A DNA stretch of 64,000 bases from Dryococelus australis (GCA_029891345.1 CM056995.1:212735047-212799046); one strand, 5' to 3'. Shown: positions 34,850-47,490, counted from the first letter of the stretch. Program-made: numbers and translations. Notes: generated by a model not told the origin, from the sequence alone.

Positions 34850-34885
34850 TAATGCGACCTTGACCTTGACCTTTGACCACCATCT
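34850..34885. other. isolated TGACCTTGACC module
   Basis: A GTGATGTAATGCGACCTTGA, CCTTGACCTTTGACCACCAT segment resembles the CCAT/TGACGTCA plus TGACCT module of foldbacks X and Y. It is probably a fragment of the same repeat class, immediately before repeat D copy 1. Confidence 0.5.
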
Positions 34886-34904
34886 CGGACGACATCTACG
34901 CTAG

Positions 34905-35625
34905 GGATGAAGGGAAAAGAATGGTTTTAGCTGTGTTGGGAACACGGCCGTTTGTTTTGCGTGATTACGTCTACGTTGACGCGCTCAGACGCCTTGCTGT
35001 TTATTTTCCGTTTCCGGCACTTCTCTCGATCATATGGGGTTTTATGGGTATCACTGGATTGCTTTTGAGAAGCTCTTTCCAACTGTATACGATTGATGTA
35101 TTTCGAGATGGCTTTTTGACGAGTATAGGCCAAAAATATGTAAGTTTTCTTAATTGTTTCATAAAACGCATCCAGTTTGACCATAACCATGCCACACAAA
35201 TGTTTTTATACGTGCAATTGATCGATCTTGACGAGCGCTGTCGATTGAAACCTAAACGAGCCTTGTAGTTTCTCCTAGTCAAAAGTTATACTACCCGTAA
35301 CTTAAGAGACGCGGCGAAACTAACTCAAAATTGCAGCCCCCCCCCCCCCCCTCCACCATCTTTCCAACACACCCTCGATGATTCGCAGTCCTCAATCAAC
35401 TTAATTTTTTTTTTTTACCCTTTGGGAATCGAGTGGTGAAATTGAATTTTGAATGTAGTCGATAGATTCGGAGCTGCAATTCCAAACTGTCCCCCCCGAT
35501 TTTGTTATAATCTGATTTTCTGGATTGCCTCACACTATGGTTACAAATTTAAAGATGTATTCACGTCGAAAAGCTAAATTTTGTTTATGAAACAGTCATG
35601 GGAACACACTGAAAAAATCAATTTT
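34905..35625 (+). repeat. dispersed repeat D copy 1
   Basis: Matches 46845-47490 in the same orientation: GGCCGTTTGTTTTGCG, GTCTACGTTGACGCGC, TTTTATGGGTATCA-TGGATTG, AACTGTATACGATT-TGTATTTCG, GCTGTCGATTGAAAC, TCGAGTGGTG and CCCCGATTTTGTTAT. Frames in the two copies overlap partly in register with frameshifts, but I recognise no protein. A C12 run lies at about 35337. Confidence 0.85.
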
Positions 35626-36160
35626 CCTCGCTCACAATAGCCATTCCACCGTCTTGTGTAGACACTGCGGCGACACTTGTCTGTGCGGATAATTAATCCG
35701 AGACACAAGCGCTGTCTGGGCGGAATTCACGTGTCATTAGGACAGGACGGAGCCCGTTAAGAGGTAGTATAAGCATATGGACGTCATCACTTTGGCCAGT
35801 GCGTAGGACTCGAGTACCAGCATCTGCGCCTGATGTGTTTTGCAAGAGTCCGCCTGGAGCTTACGCAACCAACAAGGCGCACCCCTCGAGCAAGGCACGA
35901 CTGCTTGACTCAAGTCCTCCTGTGGCCGCCTCGCAGGAGGACACGAGAGTAACTTCCCCGGCATCGATTGGCTGTCAGCGGCAATGCGGTGACGTCACGC
36001 AACCGGCAGCTAAGTGACGGGCCAGCACTGGGCCGAGGAGAGAAGGCGAGCGAGCTCTCTGCTCGGTGCTAATGCACTTGGGCTGGCTCGCACCTCCGTC
36101 GTTGTCCCGCGGGAGCGAGCGTCCTGGGGGCGGTTATAGGGTTGCCAGATTGTTTTTATT
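35626..36160. other. CpG-richer stretch, no gene recognised
   Basis: G+C and CpG are raised from about 35800 to 36130. Short frames on both strands have no motifs. It could be a promoter-like island, but with no gene attached. Confidence 0.35.
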
Positions 36161-36810
36161 GAAGTCGCCTGAATGGTCATTCTTTTGTCGCCCAAAGTCG
36201 CCCAATTTGTTTACAATTTATATCAAATGCATTAAAAAATTAATTTTTTAAATTTTCCATGTAATATTTTATATGTATGAAACACGAATTGTTTTAAAAT
36301 CGGCAAATGATATAGACATACACAAAATTTAATATATATATTTCAAACGGATGAACAGTCGTCAATAGTGTGATTTTCAATTTGCCAATTCATTGTCCGC
36401 AGCGAGTAATCCGAGCTTGAACAAGAGACCCTCTTCAATTGTATCCACAGTGGCTTCCGTCTAAAAAACTGATCTTACGTGTGAGAATTAATCACCTTGT
36501 TCACGATCAAAAACATACCAATGCTAAGTAAATAATTCCAAGTAGCCCGAATATCGCTAAATCATTACAAAAATTTTCGTAATTTTTGGTCGCAAATTTT
36601 GCCTTGAAGTTTCCACAACCGGTGACAAATCGCCCAATCTGGCAATCCTGGACGGTTACTGCACTTGTTCCCCGTCTCCCCGCGTTGTCTAAAGAGTATC
36701 ACTTCATTATATCCTGGTCTACATGACAGGGAGTTGACGTCTTGTTAAGGCGAAGCTTCCTCCGCCATTTTTTTATTTTTATTTTTATTTTTAGTTCTCG
36801 TATACCTAAC
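36161..36810. other. no gene seen
   Basis: The nearby pair GTTGCCAGATTG (near 36144) and CAATCTGGCAATC (near 36637) is inverted, as are TGAAGTCGCC-type words around it. A poorly preserved inverted-repeat element of about 510 bp is possible. Confidence 0.35.
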
Positions 36811-37093
36811 TATAGAGTGTTCGCATTAAAATGAGCACTCTTAAAAGCTTTTTTACGCTTCGATGCACTATATAAAACAGAAAGCGAAATATCTAGGCCC
36901 TACTTTAATATATAACAAATGTTACTCCACACTTTTATTTAACATTAAGCTATGGCACTAATTTACCTCACACGTAACCAACTTTACTGGTAGCATTTCA
37001 CTCAGTGAACTCTTTAAAATACATGCAGACATGGGCAGTGACATTTTTCTAAGATTGATTTCAAAAGTGTTCACTTTATCGTGAACAGCCTTT
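36811..37093 (+). mobile_element. MITE-A copy 4 (internally deleted)
   Basis: TATAGAGTGTTCGCATTAAA terminus, ATGAGCACTCTTAAAAGC, then a jump to CTTCGATGCACTA, TTTAACATTAAGCTATGGCA and the terminal TCGTGAACAGCCTTTA. The 5' internal third is missing. Confidence 0.85.
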
Positions 37094-37986
37094 AGTTAAT
37101 TGCATTTCACTGCAGCACAGACACGGCAAAGGGTCTAAGAGCTCATACTTCAGTCACAATTTTAATTCTGCCAAAATTTGACAAAATCGATACTGTGACG
37201 TAAATAAATACGAGTTCGTAGTTGATGCAGTGTAATGTCAATAGCTAGTTGGGTATAGGACTACTTTCGGAAATTCCTTTCTTGAAAATACAAACAAGCT
37301 ATAAAACCAAAATTCAATTATACCATGAAAGATTCCCCGTTAAGGGTGCTTTGACACAAAAATGTAATTATGTTATAGTTTTCAACTTATTAGATATCAC
37401 AAGTATTGTCTCCCGCTAAAAACATTTCAGAGCTCACATATCAAAATCACTATGGCACGTACAAATTGTGACAACTCATCGAAATGAGGTCACCCCCACT
37501 AAAATAAAATACCGTAAGTTACGTCAATAAATATTTAAAATCACGAAATGGGACGATTTCGCAATTTTTAAAGATTACTTAAAATATTATAAATATTACA
37601 TGTGTTTTAATTGCTCAGTTTATGATTCCTTTTGTAGAATATATTTCCCTAAGCATGCCTTAGAATAAATTAAGTTAAGACCTTTCTGTTAAATATTCTG
37701 TAAATGTTTGCGTTTATTTATTGAACTTAAAAAAATACTCAAATTGTGATTTTACCATTGTATGACACAAGAGTATGCGATATAAAAAATGTTATGCGAG
37801 GGAAGAGTACTAGGAAGTCGTGTCTACAAGTTGAATGGTGTTTAAAGAATGATATTTTTTCGGCGACCTTGGACACGACTCTGATTCACTTACCCGCTTC
37901 TTGGGAGCCCAATTACGTGAGCGTTGCTAGGCAGGCGGGCGTACCACAGTTGCCATGGCAACACCCACTCAGCTTATTGTTTCAAC
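37094..37986. other. no gene seen
   Basis: The 81-codon frame at 37746-37991 is unrecognised. Nothing else noted. Confidence 0.5.
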
Positions 37987-38724
37987 TATAGGCTGTTCAC
38001 GGTAAAGCGAGCACCTTTGAAAACCCTCCTGAACATCCCCTTGTAAGCGCGTTGTGTATTCTTCCGCCTTATGTAAAATTAACATTACCATGGACCTCAT
38101 CACTAGGGCCACCTGTTTTTCGCGAAAAGATTCACGCGTAAGCTAGGCTCCATTATCCTATGGCATACATGCAGTTTTCATTAGGTTATTGGCCACGTGT
38201 CTTTGCCGGGAGACAGTTTCCAACCTGACTGGGCCAATTAGAATTCAGTAACTCTAACACGGAGTGTCCATGATTCGCTGGCAGGCACCTACAACGCGCA
38301 AACAGTTAAACTCAACCAATTATAAACGTGGATCTGAGATCTAGTGTTTTGGAGTACATGTCCTGAAATCTTTTCACGAGAATACAGGTCGCCCTACTCA
38401 TCACTTTATCCATGCGTCGGTCAGGTGATACTGTGGGAATATTAGAAAAGTAAATGTTACCAATCTGGAAGTTTCTACACTTCGATGCATTAAAAAAAAA
38501 AAAAAAAAAAAAAACAGAAAGCGAAATAAATAATTTAAGTAATCAAAAATATTTACCCAATACTTATTCGACGTTAAGATATGGAACTACTTTCCCTCTC
38601 TCGTTACCAACTTTACTGGGCGTATATAACTCAGGGCACCCGTTAAAATATATCCAGGTATGAGCAGTCACTTTTTTTATATGGTTGATTTCAAAAGTGC
38701 TCACTTTATCGTGAACAGCCTTTA
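37987..38724 (+). mobile_element. MITE-A copy 5, carrying a nested hAT-like MITE
   Basis: Complete at both ends (TATAGGCTGTTCACGGTAAA and TCGTGAACAGCC). Without the 293-bp insert and one 8-bp duplication it is about 437 bp, the family length. It contains an A20 run near 38490. Confidence 0.95.
38104..38396. mobile_element. hAT-like MITE copy 2 (293 bp), nested
   Basis: Termini TAGGGCCACC and GGTCGCCCTA. Perfect 8-bp target duplication CTCATCAC at 38096-38103 and 38397-38404. Removing it restores the MITE-A sequence CTCATCACTTTAT. It has the same length as copy 1. Confidence 0.95.
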
Positions 38725-38928
38725 CGTAAATACATTCCCGATAAGCAGAAGAATGTGTAAGAATCTCGTCTCAGAATCCTTAAAAGTTGTGGAAACGCCC
38801 AGCTGTGTGCGAGTTTGCTGAGAACAAAATCAAGGACGGAATTGTTACTGTTTAGTATATTTTGAAGGTGTTAGATACAGTGGTCAGATATTTGAACGCT
38901 TTTAACGGTCACTTACAGAAATACTTGA

Positions 38929-39357
38929 TAAAGACTGTTCACGATAAAGTGAGCACTTTTGAAATCGACCTTAGAAAAGTGTCACTCCTCCTACTTGCAT
39001 ATATTTTAACGGACGCACTGTGTGGCACGCACACAGTAAAGTTGGTAACGATGGATGGAAAGTAGTTCCATAACTCAACGTCAAATAAAAAGTATTAGGT
39101 AAACATATGTGCTAACTTAAATTATATACTTCGATTTCTGTTTCTTTTTTTACTGCATCTACATATAAGAATTAGCAGATTTGTAAAATATTTACTTTTT
39201 TACTAATATTATAGCTTCACTTGACCGAAACATGAATAAAGTTACGAGGTCCATGGCTGTGTTAATTCTACATAAGGCGGAACAATACACAACGGGCATA
39301 CAATTAGATCTTAAGCAGGGCTTTCAAAAGTGCTCATTTTAACGTGAACAACCTATA
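38929..39357 (-). mobile_element. MITE-A copy 6
   Basis: Complete reverse copy, TAAAGACTGTTCACGATAAA to AACGTGAACAACCTATA, only about 205 bp from copy 5 and in the opposite orientation. Confidence 0.93.
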
Positions 39358-39679
39358 CAGTCTCTAGACATGTATTTAAAAATAGCCAAAATTTTTGCGA
39401 GGAGTTCAAGACATAAATCACAAAATCTGTAGATATGCCAAAATAACTATCTAGAAATAAACAAAATAATATTATCAAAAACTATATAAAATCGAAATCT
39501 ATATGTTATTTTTGATATATTTTTTTATGTTTTAACAGGAGTTTTGGGCTTTATCCACCAACACATGGTGTGACCTCGTCCATTCTCAATACTTGCCTGG
39601 AAAGATGGGTCAGTCCCTCGAGTAGGGCAACCAATTCCAAGGCCGGTTTTCCAGAACATCCACTTGGACATTAGTAAAG

Positions 39680-39963
39680 ACATGCAAAACTCGCGTAATT
39701 TTTTGGGGACACGTCAAACTTTAAACACGTGTACCTTTGCAATACGTTTGTTATTGGACCACGCTTTATCTGACACGCACCGGGGAGCTTTGCGCCAATA
39801 ACTAAACGCTTCACAGTCGTGCGCCCCAATCACGTTCATTCAATCAAAAAGGGCGTGGCTTCGCATATATGTAGTAGCCAATGAAGAAATGACGCTGGCT
39901 CCGGCATATACAGTAATGTGAAGTTCGCCCTGGTGCCAAATAATAACGCGAATTTTGCACTAT
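39680..39963. mobile_element. MITE with TGCAAAACTCGCG termini
   Basis: The left end CATGCAAAACTCGCGTAATT TTTTGG pairs with the right end CCAAATAATAACGCGAATTT TGCAC. The about 285-bp length and internal ATTGG/CCAAT pairs are as in other small insect MITEs. Target duplication not resolved. Confidence 0.7.
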
Positions 39964-41679
39964 CTATGCATTACATCTTATATGTGCCACCATCTCGAGC
40001 GATTGTAAAGCATTGACTCACGGGCGTATTCCTGACCGTAGATTCTCTATGCCCTGAGTAAGGGTAATTCTAATCAGTTTAGCGACAAAACGAGTATTCT
40101 TATGAGAGAGTTTGGCATATATATGGAAAATTCCCACCGCTAGGTGCGCAGTGTTCTAAAGAGGTCACTTTTAACCAAAATTTTAAGCTACGTAAAATAT
40201 AAAAGAGAAATATTTTACTTTATTACGTAGGTATTTTATGTTTTATTTGTGGTTATTGCAATTATTGTGTTTTTAACCCAACAAATTGAGAAAATCTGTA
40301 AACACATACGTTACTAGCGGTTACTTAGTGACGAAAAATTTTAGTTGCCAAACTAAAAGCCTTGAGCTTCCTATTCTGAGAAGAATAAACCTTTCCCTGG
40401 GGTGGTATCAGATAAGTCACGGTTTGCTATTCGCCGCCCCGTGCAAGCCTACAAACAAGTGGAAACGACACAGTTGTACAGTGTTTATTTACAGTAGCTA
40501 TTGCGTGGGTAGGGGGGGGGAACGAGAATGTTTCACTTTGTTCTGGGCTGAATGATTGACCGTGCAACATATTCAGCGCAGAAGCAGGAGTCGAGGCTTT
40601 GCTATACGAGGGCTTGGCAATACAGCGACGAAAGCGCTGATTCAGGGGAGCGCGAAGCTCGCCGCGGGACCAGTCGCCTGCAAGCCGCCGAGAGGACGTC
40701 ATAGTGGCCAACCTCTTAGACGGGCCGCAAGAGAGAGGTGCCATGATAGCTGCTGCCGTACGTGATTGGGCGCAGCCTTCGGCATCTGGAGTACCAAGGT
40801 GAACAGGTCCCAAAGATTAAATAGGAAATACACTAATTGGAGATCAATTAATAAGCGGCTTTTAATTACGTAAGTAATAGTAAAGATAATTAGCTCCCCC
40901 CTTGGGTATCAGCAAAATTGTAAAAGGGCTGTACTTTGATGTGTTGAGTTACGGCTATATAAAGTGGGGTGATTAGAATTAGTCGTAATTGAGTCACTTT
41001 CTCCTTCTCAATACCAATTAACTGTGAGCCAGCTGAGCGCCAGCAACTATAATAATTAATCCAACTACAAACAGTATAGTATTGGAATATTGACGGAGAG
41101 ACATACCATTATATTTGACTATAACGTTTAGTTGGTTATATGCGACCAGAACAACTTGTAACGTCATCTGTAATGATAATGATGGCAGTTATTATAGACT
41201 TACATACCTACGTACACAAAACTATAATATAACTACGGGTTTTGTTGTATTCGAATGTGATATATTTATTTGGCTCTATCTGCCATAACAACTAGTAATT
41301 AAATTTGTGCACGGTGTCGATCGCCGACTTATCAACGTCGTGTCTCCAAGCATTCTTGTATTTTTTTCGAGAAGTGATACCACACGTGTCCATTGGTAAT
41401 ATAATTGATAATTTCATAAATGTTATTTTTTAGGTCCTTTTCTTGTAATGTGAAAGTTATAAACGTACCTTTTAAGTGACAAACTTGCGTTTGAACAACA
41501 GAACTGCAGCTTTATGGTTGTCAATAGTTGGTGTATATCGTACCTTTAATAATGCATTATTAAGGATTTTAATATTTGGCGAACTTATTAAAATTAATAG
41601 ACTTTATTCAACATAATACGCGTGGTAGTAAGTAACTTAAGTTAATTTTAAAACCATAAATAAAACTGTCGAACATGCC
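39964..41679. other. no gene seen
   Basis: A G-rich run lies at 40510 and a GC-rich stretch at 40560-40800, with overlapping unrecognised frames on both strands. The rest is AT-rich. Confidence 0.45.
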
Positions 41680-41735
41680 GGGATTTGAGCCCTCCAAACT
41701 TTTGTTTGTAGCTATACGCTCCCCCAAGTACGCTA
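41680..41735 (-). other. tRNA-like fragment (probable SINE head)
   Basis: On the minus strand TAGCGTACTTGG is followed 32 bp later by GGCTCAAATCCC, an A-box/B-box pair. There is no paired acceptor stem, so it is a tRNA-derived repeat rather than a tRNA gene. Confidence 0.45.
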
Positions 41736-41744
41736 ACAGTAGAT

Positions 41745-43918
41745 ATGGATAAACAATATATATGGAATTTTGCTATTGCGTTTTTTTTTTTTTTTTTTTT
41801 TGCTTTGTCATACTGATGGAATGTCTTAAAATATGTCTTACGTATAACGTAATATTTTTTCCGACATTGACTTTTATTTACAAAACAATTAAACTGTGCT
41901 GGTTTCCTATATTTTTTACAAATAAATACATCGCAACCTATTACTATTTGGACGCGTCATATTGTCTATTGATGTTCGCAACGCTGCTGGCAAAATGAAA
42001 ACCGTTCGGCGCATGCGTAGGGTTTAGGTCACAGATAAATCAACAAAATCGATGTCCTAAACTTAATGCATTGGCAGTGGCCTAACTATACAATGAGCTG
42101 GATGGCTGACATTTTACCTAACTTTATGGAACATAGATAAGTCCTATATGTGATATAAGCCGCCCCAAAACCTTTATAAAACGTGTAGAAATACCGGCAT
42201 AAATCTGGAGTCACAATAGCCTGACGAAATCTGCCCTACAAGTTTGTTAGTTGGCTGTTGGAAAATTCTAAAATAGCAAGTTATCCTTATAATGTCCTAT
42301 ATTTAATTTTTAAAAGTCGCAATAAAGTGAATGATTATATTCCTTTTGAACCAATTTTAATTTATACAGGAGATAAAAAGCATTCAGAAACAAACCGGTT
42401 CGTTATTTTAGCGGTAAATTAGTTTGTTTACTACAGTACGTAAATACGCACGAAATTTTGGTTTTTAATGTTATATTTTCAATTTTTTCGTGCCACGACG
42501 AGTCCGACACAAATGGTAAGTAGAAATATAATCTACTTTTGTCGGGCTGTCGGACTGTGGTTTTGGCGAACTGACGTCACAGTGACCTTTTTTTTAATTG
42601 GCTGCTTCTTAGATGTCGTCGTGTAGGGGTTGTAGTGTCGGGTTCGTCGGGGTATTGTGATGCTGGACGAGGATGTCCCAACAGTCAGACACGACGTGAC
42701 AGCCCGACTATTTCTGCCACCAAGATTAGTTAAATTGTTTACAAACCCCGACAGTTTCCATCCGATAGGTGTTGCGTGGCTCTCGGCAAATCCTAAAATG
42801 GCTAGTAACTTGCTATGGAGTGTGAAGAAATGACAAATCATTTTACACTATTTTTTTTTTTTGATAACTTTGTAAGTGAAGCATTTTTTGGATTTTTGAG
42901 CAGTTATTTTTCGACTACTTATTTTCGTCAATTCATTAGCCAGGATGTACACGTAAGTAGCATAAGTATGTTTAATGCGAAATTTACCACAGCAGTGAAA
43001 TCCACACGACATTTTGTTTTGTTGGGTTATGTTAATTTTCCCCCCAACTACCAAGCGAGGCCGACCGGTCCGACGTCCGACGAAAGTAGAAATAGAATAT
43101 GATTTTGTCGGGCTGTCGGAACGGCGATTTTGTTGGGGTGACCATTGTTCCTGATTGGTTGATGAAAAATTTTCGTAGGTGTCGGGGCTGTTAAACGATG
43201 CTCTTAAACGATTATTCCGTTGGTTGCGTGTTGGCTATGGTCGCGAGGCGTCTCTAAGTTACCTTAACCTTCCCTAAACGGCTCGCATCTATTTAACCTC
43301 TCCTCCTGCTTGTGACAATAGCGCACGCTCTCCATAGTTTGGATCGTTTAGGTACAGTGCACGTGTGGATACAAATATTTGTCAATGGTGACGTACTGTT
43401 CTTGACTCACACAAATGGAAAGGTGGTACCATTTCATATTCGAAATATAAAACTTAACTCTATAAGCTATGCATTAGGGTTAATGGTTTTTATTTTTAAC
43501 TACCACCAAGTAAGTATACGGAAAAACCTAGGCGAAATTAGGAATACGACTGTTATAAATATTTCAATGTTTATGAGCCCTTCTTTCTTTCTAGGTAGTA
43601 ACTTTCCACAAATTAAGTAAAACTTTCTGTAAAATTTCAAATTAATTGTATTTATTTATGTTGCTAATGAAGTGTTTTGAAGAAAAATAATACAAGTTTC
43701 ATACCGTTATATTTGTAAAGAGGAAAATAAGGAATTTTTTTAAAATCACTTTTTCTGTATCAGCATTTGAATACGCATTAAAATATTGCTAGTCGGTTAC
43801 CATAACAATTTTTGTTGTCCATTTTAAAACTTTTACTCAGTCTTATGAATCAAGTTACATAACCGCTGTTATTTTATTTGACTGACGAAATGTGACAGTA
43901 ATGATAATCGATACGTTT
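41745..43918. other. no gene seen; short direct repeat
   Basis: GTAGAAATATAATCTACTTT TGTCGGGCTGTCGGACTG near 42520 recurs with few changes near 43087. A 102-codon frame at 43312-43620 is unrecognised. Oligo-T runs lie at 41780 and 42850. Confidence 0.45.
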
Positions 43919-44312
43919 AAGTGATGTTCACGGTAAAATGAGCACTTTTCGAAGCCCTGCTTGTGATGTACTTGAATGTGTATTGTGTATTCTTCCGTCT
44001 TATGTAAACTTTACATTACCTCGGGCCTCTTCACTTTATGCATGCGTCGATTAAGTGAAACTGAGAAATTATCAGAAAAGTAAATATTTTACCAATATGC
44101 TCATTTTTACACTTCGATGCATTAAAAAAGCAAAAAACGAAATAAATAATTTCATTTATCGCAAATGCTTACCTAATACATTTTATTCGACGTTACGATA
44201 TGGAACTACTTTCCATCCGTCGTTGCGAACTTAAAATATTCGCAAGCGCATGGGCAGTGACATTTTCCTAAGTTGATTTCAAAAGTGCTCACTTAATCGT
44301 GAACGGCCTATA
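43919..44312 (+). mobile_element. MITE-A copy 7
   Basis: GATGTTCACGGTAAAATGAG to TTAATCGTGAACGGCCTATA, with the full family order inside except a short gap around the TACTGGGCGCATGTC block. Confidence 0.93.
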
Positions 44313-44329
44313 CGTGTAAGTGTCCTCCA

Positions 44330-44755
44330 CACTTATGTGGATCTGATATATTTGAGAGAAAGCTGTGAAAATATCTCATATAGGGCGACCAAGGCACATA
44401 TACTCTACGGAATGGTTCGTAGTTTTACCACATCGCTGTATTTACGTTGTAAAAACACGAATGGTAAAGTATTTTCCTATTTACATTCACGGTAACTTAG
44501 GAAACAGAAAATTCGTACTAGAGTACCCAAATTTGTGCAGTACCGATGCTCGACATTACCATATTTTTAGCCTAATGTATGGGAAATTTTCTGTTCTGTA
44601 TATGTACTAATAACGTTCACTGGAATTTAGGAAGTTTGCAGAAATAATTTTTCCAGTGTAACAAATTCACACCTCTGCTTTACCCGGGACTCGAACCCCT
44701 GGGAACTTGTCGCACTGTAAGTCGGTGACTAACCAGCTGTGCTACGGAGCTCAGC
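44330..44755 (-). mobile_element. SINE-E with tRNA-like head
   Basis: On the minus strand TAGCACAGCTGG (44744-44733) and GGTTCGAGTCC (44697-44687) are perfect A and B boxes of an RNA polymerase III promoter. The following body (to about 44330) is shared with 13985-14268. The acceptor ends do not pair as in a true tRNA. Confidence 0.65.
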
Positions 44756-44759
44756 ACTC

Positions 44760-45364
44760 GACCACTGCACACATGTTGCTGACGAAGGAAGATTTATATG
44801 TACATACTTAGTATTTTTTTACTATTACTTGCCTGTTATCCTTAATATTTAAAAAAAAATAGCGCCTGTCGCAGGTTTTTCGTTTTCACTTCTCAAATTT
44901 TGAAGTACCAATTTATTAATTCCACGCCACAGCAAATCGGAGAATGCCTCGTCAAAATACAGAGTACAGGACAATAGTGAGAGGTTTCGTATTTCACAGT
45001 CATATTTATTTATTTAATTTTTCGTTTGTACCGAATTCAGTAGCGTATGCATTACATTTACAATTTTTTTTTTTAAACGCGTATTTCGGGGGAATCTATT
45101 TTAGTGTTGATCTTGTTACTAGTTACCGAAAGCTGGAAATGTGCTTCAAATTTTTAGCCTTGGACACAGGTTTCACATAATCATCAGACTGTCAGGCGCT
45201 TCTCAAAAGAGGGCCTCAGAAACTTCGTTATTGAATTCAAGCTCAGTTTGCGAGATATTTAAGAGACTTCTCTCTCTTATTCGCGACGAGTTTGTGGACC
45301 AACATTCGGAATGTGTAAGAATACCACCATATATGTCAACATCATCTCATCCATTATGATCATG
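44760..45364. other. no gene seen
   Basis: The overlapping frames at 44944-45359 are unrecognised. Confidence 0.5.
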
Positions 45365-45560
45365 CCTTAAGGGTCGTCTATGTAGGACTTGAACTGCTTT
45401 GCAGCATGTTTGAAATGCGTATGTTTTAAAACAACCAAACGTGCCCCCAATATGTTTAGCTACAAAAAGGAAACATATGCCCATACGAGTACGGGATGGC
45501 ACCGCCAAGATATCACGTGTGCTGTAAATATTATTTTGGAGCCCTTCAGCAAGGTTAAAA
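45365..45560 (+). repeat. dispersed repeat G copy 1
   Basis: Shares TTGAACT-C-TTG-AGCATGTT, AAC-AACATAT, TGGCACCGCCAAGATATCAC and GTGTGCTGTAAA-ATTATTT with 48515-48655. In both places a reversed MITE-A follows within about 40 bp. Confidence 0.65.
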
Positions 45561-45596
45561 ACTGGTTTTCTTCAGACTGCAGTTTCTTATAATATA

Positions 45597-45998
45597 TGAA
45601 AGGCTTTTCAAGTTAAAATGAGCACTTTTGAAATCGACCTTAGAAAGAATCAATGCCCATGACTTCATATACTTCAACGGCCGCACTGATTGATATGAGC
45701 CCGGTAAAGTTGGTAACTATAGATGGAAAGTAGTTCCATATATTAACTTCGAATAAAACGAGTTAGTTAACAATTTGTGATAACCTAAATTATTTATTTC
45801 AATTTCGGTTTTTTAGTGTATCGGAGTGCAAAAATGAACTGATGTATAAAATGTTTACTTTTCTAATAATTTCACAGTTCCACTTGACTGACGCATGAAT
45901 AAAGTGATGAGGCCCTTTTACATAAGGCGGAAGAATAAATAACGTTCATATAAGTAGAGCTTAAGCAGGGCTTTCAAAGTGCTCCTTTTTGTCCTATA
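45597..45998 (-). mobile_element. MITE-A copy 8
   Basis: AAAGGCTTTTCAAGTTAAAA to GTCCTATA, with a worn right terminus. The interior matches the other reverse copies. Confidence 0.88.
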
Positions 45999-46034
45999 CT
46001 CGGATACGAACGAAGCTACAATACGAACCTGCAC

Positions 46035-46452
46035 TGGACTTTATTCACGGTTACGTCACACTTTTCTGATATCCTGCTAAAGTGCTACTTCCAGGATATT
46101 CCTCCGTCTCGTGAAAATTAAGCTTAACTAAGTCTGGAAAATTACACCAAAAGACAACGCACCGAATTCGTGCGCACTTAGTTGTATTAATATTTTGCGT
46201 GAGAACTATTTCTTACTAAGTGCTACCAGCACATATGTTTTCTCAATGTTTTTGTTCATATTTATTATAAATGAAATATTATAAGTTATAAATAAAGTGT
46301 GGTTAAAATTTCAATTTAATGAAAAATTAGATACTTTGGTGTAAAACGCTTGTGGCAAGTAACATATTTAGGAAATAACCAAACACGTCATACATGGGGT
46401 GTTTTTTCAAGGTTAGATTCAAAAAATGTGAAGAAAACGCGAATAGACTATA
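46035..46452 (+). mobile_element. MITE-C copy 1 (418 bp)
   Basis: Ends GGACTTTATTCACGGTTACG and CGCGAATAGACTATA. The interior CTTCCAGGATATTCCTCCG, AAAGACAACGCACCGA, AAAACGCTTGTGGCAAGTAA follows the copy at 62.2 kb. The terminal sequence is related to that of MITE-A and B. Confidence 0.88.
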
Positions 46453-46844
46453 CCATATACTGACCTCCTGTTTAGTGAAAATATGTGATTACGCAATAGT
46501 TGAAATGTTGTGAATTGGCTGTGTGTCACACCACCTTCAGCCATCTTGCCCGTAAACGCCGACGAATCGTTCGTAGAGATGGAAATTTTTAACAATGCTG
46601 GTTTCGGATTATGATCTTTTATTTTCTTGGTTGTTTATTTTGCGTGACCATGTAGCTAGACGCTGCCACAATTGCTGCTGGCAGGCAGATTTTCGTAATT
46701 TGGCAGCGCAGTAAAATTGTGGTACCGGATTGTAATAAGTCTATTATGGAAGAATTAGAGACAGGTCTAGATCCACATGATCAGTATTGGTAACTTTTTA
46801 GTAGATCGTATTCTCTCCCGATTGTTAAGAAATTATGGGCGTGG
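46453..46844. other. no gene seen
   Basis: CACAATTGCTGCTGGCAGGC and a nearby AAAATTGTGG give a weak inverted pair. Nothing else noted. Confidence 0.4.
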
Positions 46845-47490
46845 CCAGGAAAAGTAAAGATGAAAAATTGGGTTTGACTGTTTCGGGGACAGGGCCGTTT
46901 GTTTTGCGCCAATGCGTCTACGTTGACGCGCCCGGGCGCCTTATTTTTTACGTTCCCGGCACCGCTTCACTGTATCATATGGAGTTTTATGGGTATCATT
47001 GGATTGTTTTTGAGATGCTCTTTCGAACTGTATACGATTTCTGTATTTCGACTTGGTTTTTTGACGATTATATGCCGAAATTGTGTTAAGTTTTCTTTTA
47101 TTTATACACGCAATCGATTGATCTTAACGAGAGCTGTCGATTGAAACTAAAACGAGCGCCCTAATTTCTCCTAGTCGAAATTTATTCTGCGCGAAAGTTA
47201 TGAGACGCGGAGAAACGAACTCGAAATCGTGGCGCACCCCTCCTCCCGTGCTTCGCAGGCCTCACTCAACGTCACATATTCTTTGATCGTTTGGCAATCG
47301 AGTGGTGTAATTTAATTTTAAATATAGACGAAATATTTGGAGCTGTAACGCCAAACTGTAGCCCCCGATTTTGTTATCATCGGATTTTCTGGATTCCTCC
47401 CACTATGTTCGCAAATTTAAAGAAGTATTCGCATCAAAAACTGAGCTCCGTAAATAGAAAATACGGTACATCTCCGTATTTCATATAGCT
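46845..47490 (+). repeat. dispersed repeat D copy 2
   Basis: Second copy of the sequence at 34905-35625, similar in length with small indels that shift any shared frame. Confidence 0.85.
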
